From the NCBI GenBank assembly GCA_048201975.1, contig DBFBGQ010000054.1:1-5611 (forward strand): a stretch of DNA of 5,611 nt, given 5' to 3'. Below, piece by piece: positions 1 to 4,917 of this stretch; the stretch's first letter is position 1, and each line of letters opens with the position of its first letter. The DNA comes from Egerieenecus sp048201975 (lineage in GTDB: Bacteria > Bacillota > Clostridia > Christensenellales > Aristaeellaceae). The translations under genes and the position numbers were made by a program. Under the pieces are notes generated by a model. That model had not been told where the DNA came from. It saw only the letters and a program-made list of their open reading frames with translations, and did not search any database.

Positions 1-39
1 CCGTTGACGAAAATAGGCTTCCTGTGTTATCTTATCCAT
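1..39 (-). CDS. N-terminus of a probable insertion-sequence transposase (partial, runs off left edge)
   Basis: Thirteen codons are visible, reading MDKITQEAYFRQR, starting at an ATG (39-37) and open to the window edge. A strong Shine-Dalgarno, GAGGAG at 51-46, lies 6 nt upstream, so the start is well supported. The opening resembles my recollection of N-termini of Clostridia DDE-type (IS481-like) transposases, which begin with a short helix-turn-helix region. That match is recalled, not searched, and 13 residues cannot prove it. The AT-rich leader (40-186) and the position directly behind phage genes fit a mobile element inserted into a prophage remnant. It could instead be the next gene of the phage remnant. 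The existence of a gene start is fairly sure; the transposase identity is tentative. Confidence 0.4.
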   Translation of the reverse strand, partial: MDKITQEAYFRQR

Positions 40-186
40 GGAGAACTCCTCTGTGGTGGGTTGGTTGTTTGCACTCCTATCTTACCACAGTTGGGTTCTC
101 TTTTCTTCCCTTACTGTTACCTATGTATTGTACCTCAACAATATCCTGCAAACATGATATGAAATTTTATCCTGTCTTGCCCGTTG
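40..186 (-). other. AT-rich non-coding leader, possible insertion-sequence end
   Basis: This 147-nt stretch lies between the head-closure stop codon and the start of the left-edge gene. It is clearly more AT-rich than the genes to the right, and I find no convincing coding frame in it. A TACAAT sequence at 134-129 on the minus strand could be a -10 element, but no good -35 lies at the right distance. If the left-edge gene is a transposase, one terminal inverted repeat of the element should lie here. The partner end is outside the window, so I cannot place it. Confidence 0.3.
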
Positions 187-495
187 TCATCTCCGCTTGC
201 AATACAGCGTCAAGTCAGCCCTGTACCCTTCAAACACGTCCACACGGGTAATATCGTACAGCGCGCCGTTATAGCGCACGCAGCAGGACGTGTCCACATC
301 GTCCCGCCAGTCGATTAGAAACAGCACTTCTTCCCGCACCCGCTCGGCGTTGGCGGAAAAGTATTCGTTGCCGGATAGCTGCCGGAAATACGCCCACACA
401 CTCGCAATGGTCGTTTCCACGGTCACGGGATAGCCGTTTTCGTTGATTATGCTGGCAAAGGTCACAAGGTCGATTTTCTTGTCTTTCAGCTTCAT
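187..495 (-). CDS. Phage head-tail joining / head-closure protein
   Basis: The 102-residue product resembles the phage head-tail joining family (PF05521; SPP1 gp16-type head-closure proteins). These are small beta-barrel proteins that form a ring under the portal and connector and seal the DNA-filled capsid. The family pattern is visible: an early VWAYF segment (about residues 33-37), a G-N-E pair near 42-44, a basic helix with AERVREE (50-56), a FLIDWRDDVD strand (58-67), and the closing RYNGALYDITRV segment (74-85). Length is normal for the family (about 100-120). The ATG overlaps the terminase stop as ATGA, with a G-rich SD-like run just upstream, so the two genes are translationally coupled. 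The gene looks intact, but its phage neighbours (portal, protease, capsid) are not visible, so it is probably not functional as part of a phage. Confidence 0.75.
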   Translation of the reverse strand: MKLKDKKIDLVTFASIINENGYPVTVETTIASVWAYFRQLSGNEYFSANAERVREEVLFLIDWRDDVDTSCCVRYNGALYDITRVDVFEGYRADLTLYCKRR

Positions 496-986
496 TGTAT
501 CGCCCCCGTAAACTCGTTGTAATGCTCATACAGTCCCACATAGCAATCCAGCAGCGCCGCCGTTCCGTCAATGCGCTGTTTGGGGCTTTGGTTCTTGATC
601 GGAACAATATTGCCGTTCCTGTCCGTCTGTGTGCCTGTGTTGGTCAGGCACCATTTCAACACAGGATTGTTGTTATAGTTCACCCTGTGCGCCTGCAAGT
701 CCGCCCCCAACATCTGCATGGGCAGGGAAAGCGTCTTTGCGCCCTGTATACAGCGAACCATTGTAAAGCCCTGCATCTGCATTTCCTCCACGAAATAGTG
801 CGCGGAATAGCTGTCGTAATACACCCACGCGGGCGCAAGGTCATAGGCTTTGACTGTCTCCACAAACCACGCCGTAACGTCGCTGTACTCCAGTTCCTCA
901 AGCTGTGCGCTTAGCAGGCGGATAGGCGCGTTGAGTGGTATGGTAATTTCCGAGTTCAGCGCAAAAAAGTTGACCGTGCCGCTCAA
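492..986 (-). pseudogene. Terminase large subunit, C-terminal fragment (5' truncated)
   Basis: The 164 codons match the C-terminal nuclease part of a phage large terminase (TerL), the motor-nuclease that packages DNA into proheads. Recognisable segments are VYYDSY (55-60), QGAKTLSLPMQ (81-91), NYNNNPVLKW (103-112), the D-x-NGN-x-x-P-x-K stretch (122-131) and the terminal RIDG (138-141) with D140. Full-length TerL proteins are about 500-600 residues. The ATPase domain with Walker motifs and the first nuclease aspartate strand are absent. The reading frame is open back to a TAA at 1079-1077, but the extra codons do not resemble TerL. The only nearby initiator is TTG at 986-984, with a weak AGG upstream. 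I call it a remnant. It overlaps the head-closure gene by ATGA, so the original phage gene order survives at that junction. Confidence 0.75.
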
Positions 987-989
987 ATA

Positions 990-1088
990 CCTTATACTGG
1001 TCTTGCTTTTGATAGGTTTTTTCCATACCTTTATCTTAAGCGAAAAGACGAGGTTTGGATACCCTTTTGAGGATCCTTACCTGGTCTT
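990..1088. repeat. Pair of imperfect 14-15 nt direct repeats
   Basis: On the plus strand CCTTATACTGGTCTT (990-1004) and CCTTACCTGGTCTT (1075-1088) share CCTTA and CTGGTCTT, differing only in the one or two bases between. Their starts are 85 nt apart, and they bracket the segment just upstream of the truncated terminase. They could be a small duplication, or the scar of an insertion or deletion. Chance is not excluded. Confidence 0.4.
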
Positions 1089-1118
1089 TTTTTGTTGGGG
1101 GTGTTTTGCAACGCGCCC

Positions 1119-1135
1119 AAGTCGCAAAGCGACTT
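1119..1135. repeat. Short perfect inverted repeat (hairpin)
   Basis: AAGTCGC (1119-1125) and GCGACTT (1129-1135) are perfectly complementary around a 3-nt loop. It is the third hairpin downstream of the acetyltransferase gene in its direction of transcription. It lacks an adjacent T-tract on either strand, so I do not call it a terminator. Confidence 0.5.
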
Positions 1136-1140
1136 ACACG

Positions 1141-1174
1141 AAGAAACGTCGAAGGGGCTGCGGCCCCTCCGACG
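1141..1174 (-). terminator. Candidate intrinsic terminator for the rubrerythrin-esterase-acetyltransferase transcript
   Basis: In minus-strand RNA, the segment 1174-1163 pairs with 1158-1147 as a 12-position stem around a 4-nt loop. One pair is G-U (1169 with 1152); the rest are Watson-Crick. The stem is followed by TTTCTT (1146-1141). This is the best terminator-like signal downstream of the acetyltransferase stop codon. The U-tract is short and interrupted, so its strength is uncertain. Confidence 0.5.
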
Positions 1175-1201
1175 CCTCTGGGGAGTTTTTTGACAGCCTG
1201 C

Positions 1202-1231
1202 GGCAAGGTGAAAAGCCCCTTGCCTTTTTTT
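1202..1231 (+). terminator. Hairpin with T-tract, oriented as a plus-strand terminator
   Basis: GGCAAGG (1202-1208) and CCTTGCC (1218-1224) form a 7-bp stem followed by seven T residues (1225-1231). This is the form of an intrinsic terminator for plus-strand transcription. The T-tract abuts the acetyltransferase stop codon (TAA, 1232-1230). No plus-strand gene precedes it, so it may block antisense transcription coming from the phage remnant. In the minus-strand mRNA the same stem forms at the 3' end but has no U-tract behind it, so there it may mainly act as a 3'-end stabilising hairpin. Confidence 0.5.
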
Positions 1232-1853
1232 ATTCAAACAGCTGGGGGTCAATGGGCCTATCGCCCCTGAAAAATTCCCTGTCCCGCTGGGTGATGGGCC
1301 GAAGCACCCGGCAGGGGTTGCCCACCGCCACCACATCGGCGGGAATGTCCCGGGTGACAATGCTGCCCGCGCCGATGACGCTGTTGTCCCCAATGGTCAC
1401 CCCGGGGAGAATCACGGCCCCCGCGCCAATCCAGACCCTGTTGCCCACATGCACGGGCAGGTTGTACTGAATCAGCTTTTCCCGCAGCTCCGGGGCGATG
1501 GGATGCGCGGCGGTGGCCACGGTGACGTTGGGGGCCACCATCACATGATCCCCAAAGTAAATGTCCGCGTCGTCCACCAGGGTCAGGTGGAAGTTGGCGT
1601 AGAAGCCTTCGCCGATGTGCACGTTGCAGCCCCAGTTGGCATACAGCGGGGGCTCCACGTAGAAGTCGCCGCGGGTTTCGGCAAACAGCTCCCGGAGCAG
1701 CGCCTTGCGCCTGTCCAGCTCGGTGAAGCGGGTATGGTTGAAGTCGTAAAGCAGGTCCTGGCAGCGGGCCAGCTTGGCGGCCACCGCCTGATCCACCCCC
1801 TCCGGGGGGCTGGCGTAGAGCTGGCCGGACTTCATCAGCTGGTCAAAGTTCAT
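1230..1853 (-). CDS. Sugar O-acetyltransferase, maltose/galactoside acetyltransferase family
   Basis: The 207-residue protein is a left-handed beta-helix (hexapeptide) acyltransferase of the LacA/Maa type. It is expected to move acetyl from acetyl-CoA to a sugar hydroxyl in the cytoplasm. An N-terminal Mac domain (about residues 4-55) precedes hexapeptide repeats (about 72-180), including HIGEGFYANF, the TAAHP segment with probable catalytic H117, WIGAGAVILPGV and GAGSIVTRDIP. N87 and W141 fit the family's conserved active-site and CoA-binding positions. Length is normal for the family (about 185-210). I start at the ATG at 1853-1851 because GGAGG (1865-1861) lies 7 nt upstream. An in-frame TTG two codons earlier is too close to that site. 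It follows the esterase by 36 nt, so the two are probably co-transcribed. The acceptor sugar cannot be read from sequence, and many family members act broadly. Confidence 0.9.
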   Translation of the reverse strand: MNFDQLMKSGQLYASPPEGVDQAVAAKLARCQDLLYDFNHTRFTELDRRKALLRELFAETRGDFYVEPPLYANWGCNVHIGEGFYANFHLTLVDDADIYFGDHVMVAPNVTVATAAHPIAPELREKLIQYNLPVHVGNRVWIGAGAVILPGVTIGDNSVIGAGSIVTRDIPADVVAVGNPCRVLRPITQRDREFFRGDRPIDPQLFE

Positions 1854-1889
1854 GGGCAATCCTCCGCCTTTCTGCGTTCGCGGGCCGGG

Positions 1890-2660
1890 TCAGGCCCCCA
1901 GGGCAAAGTCCAGGAAGGCCGCCAGCTGCGCGTCCCAGTACTCCCACACATGGCCGTAGCCGGGGGTTTCCTGGTGGGTCACGTCCCAGCCCTGGGCCTT
2001 CAGCGCGGGGATGAACTTCTTGTGCTGGGCGAAGAGGAAGTCCTCGGTGCCGCAGGCCACGTAGAGCCGGGGCCTATGAGGCGCCTGAGCGTTCACGGCC
2101 ATGAGATGGAACAGATCGTTCTCGCTGCCATGGAATGCCTTGGCGGTGCCCAGGGCCCGGCGCATGGTATCCCGGCAGTCCCGCTTGCGCAGCAGCGCTT
2201 CCGCGTCCACCGCCCCGGAAAAACTGGCCGCGGCGGCGAAGCGCTCCGGGAAGGAAAGCGCCAGCTTCATGGCGCCGTACCCGCCCATGGACAGCCCCGC
2301 CACCAGCTCGGTCCCGGGGGTCTGGGACAGGCGGAACATGCTGTGCATCATCTGGGGAAGCTCCTGGCTCACATAGTCCCAGTAGCGCTCCCCCTGGAGC
2401 TCGTTGGCATAAAAGCTGTGGTTTACCGCGGGCATGACCACGGCCAGGTTGTGCCTGGCGCAATAGCGCTCCACGGAGGTGCGGCGCATCCAGATGGATT
2501 GGTCGTCGCTGTAGCCGTGAAGCAGGTACATCACCCGGGGCGGCTCCTGGGCCTGGGCAGCCTCCAGTCCGATGCCCTGGCTGGGCTCGGGCAGAAGCAC
2601 GTTCACGGTGACCGCCACCTCCAGCGCCTGGGAAAACAGATGGGTTTCCAGAAAAGCCAT
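1890..2660 (-). CDS. Alpha/beta-hydrolase esterase, EstA / esterase D-like
   Basis: The 256-residue protein belongs to the putative esterase family (PF00756), which includes tributyrin esterase EstA and S-formylglutathione hydrolase. Such enzymes hydrolyse short acyl or acetyl esters, sometimes on carbohydrates. The catalytic triad can be assigned: Ser124 in GLSMGG, Asp207 in CGTEDF, and His237 in GYGHVW. LLHGYSDD (46-53) supplies the oxyanion-hole region, and HSFYANELQGERYWDYVSQELP (81-102) is typical of EstA-like enzymes. No signal peptide is seen, so it is probably cytoplasmic. The ATG at 2660-2658 is chosen because AGGAGG (2674-2669) lies 8 nt upstream; the open frame extends to 2840 but only as a shadow of the rubrerythrin gene. 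It lies 94 nt after the rubrerythrin stop and 36 nt before the acetyltransferase. Pairing with an acetyltransferase suggests opposing acylation and deacylation of a shared substrate, but that is inference. Confidence 0.9.
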   Translation of the reverse strand: MAFLETHLFSQALEVAVTVNVLLPEPSQGIGLEAAQAQEPPRVMYLLHGYSDDQSIWMRRTSVERYCARHNLAVVMPAVNHSFYANELQGERYWDYVSQELPQMMHSMFRLSQTPGTELVAGLSMGGYGAMKLALSFPERFAAAASFSGAVDAEALLRKRDCRDTMRRALGTAKAFHGSENDLFHLMAVNAQAPHRPRLYVACGTEDFLFAQHKKFIPALKAQGWDVTHQETPGYGHVWEYWDAQLAAFLDFALGA

Positions 2661-2754
2661 GGCGCATTCCTCCTTGATCTTCCAGGCCAAAGCAAAGCCG
2701 CAGGGCTTCGGGGCGCACGGATGCCTCCGGAGCCTTGCGGCACGGGCCGGTATC

Positions 2755-3297
2755 TCAATAATTGTTGGCGCGGAGCATGAAGTAGCTCCGGGGATGATGG
2801 CACACGGGGCAGACCTCCGGGGCCTTCTTGCCCACCACAATGTGGCCGCAGTTGCCGCACTCCCAAATCATGTCCCCGTCCCGGGAGAAGACGATGCCCT
2901 CCTGCACGTTGGACAGCAGCTTGCGGTAGCGGTCCTCGTGGGATTTTTCAATGCGGCCCACCATTTCGAACTGCTCGGCGATGTCGTCGAAGCCTTCCTC
3001 CCGCGCCTCCTGGGCCATGCGGGCGTACATATCGGTCCACTCGTAATTCTCGCCCTGGGCGGCGTCCAGCAGGTTGGCCTCGGTGCCGGGAACCTCGCCG
3101 CCGTGGAGATGCTTGAACCACAGCTTGGCGTGCTCCTTCTCGTTATTGGCGGTCTCCTCAAAGATGCGGGCGATCTGCTCGTAGCCGTCCTTGCGGGCCT
3201 TGGAAGCATAGTAGGTATATTTGTTGCGGGCCTGGCTTTCGCCGGCGAAGGCCTCCATCAGATTCTTTTCCGTGCGCGTTCCCTTCAACTGGTTCAT
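2755..3297 (-). CDS. rbr: Rubrerythrin (diiron peroxidase with C-terminal rubredoxin domain)
   Basis: Rubrerythrin reduces hydrogen peroxide to water in the cytoplasm of anaerobes, taking electrons through its rubredoxin domain. The 180-residue protein has a four-helix ferritin-like domain (about 1-135) with the expected diiron ligands: E20 in AFAGESQARN, E53 and H56 in NEKEH, E83 and E86 in GENYE, E117 and H120 in EKSH. The rubredoxin-like tail (about 143-178) carries C147xxC150 and C163xxC166, ending in HPRSYF. Length and architecture match the classical form. The ATG at 3297-3295 follows a strong run of AGGAGGAGG, which supports this start over the longer open frame to 3375. It begins 114 nt after the ACT-MBL gene ends. 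That gap carries an inverted repeat, and I saw no PerR-box-like sequence in it. No terminator separates it from the esterase, so co-transcription is likely. Confidence 0.95.
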   Translation of the reverse strand: MNQLKGTRTEKNLMEAFAGESQARNKYTYYASKARKDGYEQIARIFEETANNEKEHAKLWFKHLHGGEVPGTEANLLDAAQGENYEWTDMYARMAQEAREEGFDDIAEQFEMVGRIEKSHEDRYRKLLSNVQEGIVFSRDGDMIWECGNCGHIVVGKKAPEVCPVCHHPRSYFMLRANNY

Positions 3298-3322
3298 GGG
3301 GATCCTCCTCCTTTGTGCGCTG

Positions 3323-3351
3323 CATGTATCCCTGCGCGGTATGTATACATG
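3323..3351. promoter_or_regulatory. Inverted repeat upstream of rubrerythrin, possible operator
   Basis: CATGTAT (3323-3329) and ATACATG (3345-3351) are perfect inverted repeats with centres 22 bp apart, about two helical turns. The right arm overlaps a 10-bp perfect palindrome, ATGTATACAT (3341-3350). The site lies 26-54 nt upstream of the rubrerythrin ATG. This geometry suits a dimeric regulator, but the motif matches no operator I can name. I found no confident -35/-10 pair around it. Confidence 0.35.
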
Positions 3352-3387
3352 AACTTCTCTACAAAATGGGGACAATCCTGCCGCGGC

Positions 3388-3401
3388 GGGAAATTTTTCC
3401 C
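3388..3401. repeat. Short AT-centred palindrome downstream of the ACT-MBL gene
   Basis: GGGAAA (3388-3393) and TTTCCC (3396-3401) are inverted around a 2-nt centre, 11 nt past the ACT-MBL stop codon. Next to it is a GC-rich self-complementary CCGCGG (3381-3386). No U-tract follows in the direction of transcription. It is at best a weak transcript end, and read-through into rubrerythrin is possible. Confidence 0.35.
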
Positions 3402-3411
3402 CTTGGAGCGG

Positions 3412-4833
3412 TCAATCCTCCCGCCAGATGGGCGCGCCGTGGCCGCTGAGGATGTGGTACTTCTGCCCGGCCAGGGCCACGAATGCCCTTCGCTCCGCCG
3501 AGGCCATGGGAGAATCCATGTTCACGCTGGTCATCAGGTAGGGGGCCAGCTGATTAAACCGGGACTGCGCCTGGGTGAAGCCAGGAGCGTTCACGTAGAT
3601 ATCCCCGGGGAAGGCCAGGGCCAGGCTGTCGCACAGATAGCATGCCTCCCCCCGGACGTGGCCCCCGGCGCCCTCCCATACCCGGAAGGCATGCCCGGCC
3701 ACGGTGAAGCTGCCGGTTTCCTCCAGGGGCTGATCGCCTGTGCGTCCGCCCCCCACCGCGGACAGGCGCGCCAGGTCCGGCCGGCGATACCCCGAGAGCA
3801 GCTTGCTGATGCGGCAGTAGGGGGCATGGATGGGGTTGGTCTCCCGCCAGCAGGGCAGCCCCGCCTGCTCGTGCTGGAAGTCCGCCAGGGCGTCCCCGGT
3901 CATCAGCACCCGGTCAAACCAATGCATCAGCCCGCAGTGGTCGATGTCCGCGTGGGTGAGCAGCAGGGAACGCGGGCGGCGGAAGAAGTCGGGGATCAGC
4001 CCGGTCACCAGGGTTTCCATTTCCCTGGCATAGCAGGCGAAGCCCGCGTCCACCGCCAGTATCTCCCCGCCGAAGTCCAGCAGGGTCATGTTGCTCCCCG
4101 TGGGCGGCTCGATCACCGTCAGCTGGCAGCCGGGGAGCTCCCGCCGGGTGACGCGGGGCAGGAAATGCGCTCCCTGAGCCGCCCAGATCTGCTCGGAAAA
4201 CTGGGCGATGTACTCGAATGTCTTGTGGGGAGGCGCGTTGCGCTCCTCCAGGTATTGCATGATCAGGTTGGCGTCGGACATGAGCTTCATCCGCTGCTCC
4301 CGGGTCATGCGGTGGCGCTGGGCCAGCTCCTTGACAAAGGAGAGGTAAAACACCGTGTTGTCCATGAGCTTTTCCGACTGGTCATAGTCCAGCACCTGTA
4401 CCTCGCACAGGGCGGAAGCCCGGGCAATGAAGGCCCGCATGGCCCGCATATCCCGGGTGAACAGGCCCATTTTGAAGTGCTGCACCCCGCTGCCGTCCCC
4501 CTGGGAGCTGATGTAGGAAATATTGAAGCGGAAGTCCTCGATGACCTCCAGCACCGGCAGCAGCGCGCCGGGATGGTCCGGCAGGGTGAAGGACAGCAGG
4601 ATCACCCGGGCGTTGCTGCGGCCGTCGGCCAGATAGCCCTGCCGGGTGAGCGCCTCCTCCACCGCCTTGAGCTGGGCTTCCTCCCCCTCCACGTCCAGGA
4701 AAAGCATGTGGCTGTCCACCGCCTTGTTGTAGCTGACCCGCTGGATGTTCGCCCCCGCCCGGGTGATGGCCCGCACCGCCCCCAGAAAGGCTCCGGCCTG
4801 ATCCGCCAGGCTGGTGATGAATGTTTCCTTCAC
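3412..4833 (-). CDS. Tandem ACT-domain and metallo-beta-lactamase-fold hydrolase fusion
   Basis: The 473-residue protein joins two families. Residues about 1-72 and 76-150 are ACT domains, small ligand-binding modules that often sense amino acids; the second has the typical DHPGALLPVLEVIE start (86-99) and a FNISYISS strand. Residues about 155-225 form a charged, probably helical linker I cannot assign. Residues about 235-470 are a metallo-beta-lactamase domain with THADIDHCG (H294, D296, D298, H299), H392 in GAGGH, D411 in FPGD and H465 in SGHG, so the dinuclear metal site looks complete. The substrate is unknown; the fold covers thioesterases, lactonases, nucleases and flavo-diiron proteins. 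No signal peptide is seen, so it is probably cytoplasmic. The start is GTG (4833-4831), with AAGGAG (4846-4841) 7 nt upstream. The preceding terminator ends only 5 nt before that site. Family and domain calls are firm; function is open. Confidence 0.85.
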   Translation of the reverse strand: MKETFITSLADQAGAFLGAVRAITRAGANIQRVSYNKAVDSHMLFLDVEGEEAQLKAVEEALTRQGYLADGRSNARVILLSFTLPDHPGALLPVLEVIEDFRFNISYISSQGDGSGVQHFKMGLFTRDMRAMRAFIARASALCEVQVLDYDQSEKLMDNTVFYLSFVKELAQRHRMTREQRMKLMSDANLIMQYLEERNAPPHKTFEYIAQFSEQIWAAQGAHFLPRVTRRELPGCQLTVIEPPTGSNMTLLDFGGEILAVDAGFACYAREMETLVTGLIPDFFRRPRSLLLTHADIDHCGLMHWFDRVLMTGDALADFQHEQAGLPCWRETNPIHAPYCRISKLLSGYRRPDLARLSAVGGGRTGDQPLEETGSFTVAGHAFRVWEGAGGHVRGEACYLCDSLALAFPGDIYVNAPGFTQAQSRFNQLAPYLMTSVNMDSPMASAERRAFVALAGQKYHILSGHGAPIWRED

Positions 4834-4838
4834 GCAGG

Positions 4839-4846
4839 TTCTCCTT
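4839..4846 (-). promoter_or_regulatory. Ribosome binding site of the ACT-MBL gene, next to a terminator
   Basis: AAGGAGAA (4846-4839) contains the Shine-Dalgarno AAGGAG, 7 nt before the GTG start. It fixes that start codon. The same 8 nt are perfectly complementary to TTCTCCTT (4879-4872) in the 5' arm and loop of the upstream terminator hairpin, so an alternative structure could hide the ribosome binding site. Confidence 0.7.
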
Positions 4847-4851
4847 CCATC

Positions 4852-4883
4852 AAAAAGCCCTTCTCCCGGAAAAGGAGAAGGGC
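4852..4883 (-). terminator. Strong intrinsic terminator after the FMN-binding repeat gene
   Basis: In minus-strand RNA GCCCTTCTCC (4883-4874) pairs perfectly with GGAGAAGGGC (4866-4857) around a 7-nt loop, followed by five U residues (4856-4852). It lies 35 nt past the stop codon of the FMN-binding gene. A second GC-rich hairpin (CCGGCG/CGCCGG, 4910-4896) precedes it. It is the clearest terminator in the window. Confidence 0.85.
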
Positions 4884-4917
4884 CGCGTTTTCTCTCCGGC
4901 GCGCCGCCGGGGCCGCT

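Larger units (their letters stand above)
987..1229. other. Intergenic junction between prophage remnant and chromosomal genes
   Basis: No credible gene lies in these 243 nt. Three hairpin-forming inverted repeats occupy the right half (1119-1135, 1147-1174, 1202-1224). The left half holds a pair of near-identical direct repeats (990-1004 and 1075-1088). The composition shifts here from AT-rich (phage side) to GC-rich (chromosome side). The junction of phage-derived and host DNA therefore most likely lies at about 1000-1100. Confidence 0.5.

Noticed and set aside
495..914. A 139-codon plus-strand open frame
   Set aside because: It is antisense to the terminase fragment, whose motifs (YYDSY, NPVLKW, RIDG) are convincing. 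The plus-frame translation shows no domain.
898..1026. A 42-codon minus-strand ORF starting MEKTYQKQDQYK, overlapping the terminase fragment in another frame
   Set aside because: The only SD-like AAGG sits 1 nt before its ATG. Its second half is a frame-shadow of the terminase coding sequence, and I recognise no family.
1854..1859. TTG start two codons before the acetyltransferase ATG
   Set aside because: It would lie 1 nt from the GGAGG, which is too close for initiation. The ATG has a 7-nt spacer.
1449..2780. A 443-codon open frame on the plus strand
   Set aside because: It lies antisense to the esterase and acetyltransferase, both with clear catalytic motifs and ribosome binding sites. 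Its translation is rich in Gly, His, Val and Gln with no domain pattern, as expected of a shadow in GC-rich DNA.
2661..2840. Upstream extension of the esterase frame
   Set aside because: The extra 60 codons overlap the rubrerythrin 3' end and read as a basic, low-information stretch. A strong ribosome binding site supports the ATG at 2660.
3298..3375. Upstream extension of the rubrerythrin frame
   Set aside because: The canonical rubrerythrin N-terminus begins at MNQLKGTRTEKN, directly behind an AGGAGGAGG run. The extension has no homology to the family and would cross the candidate operator.
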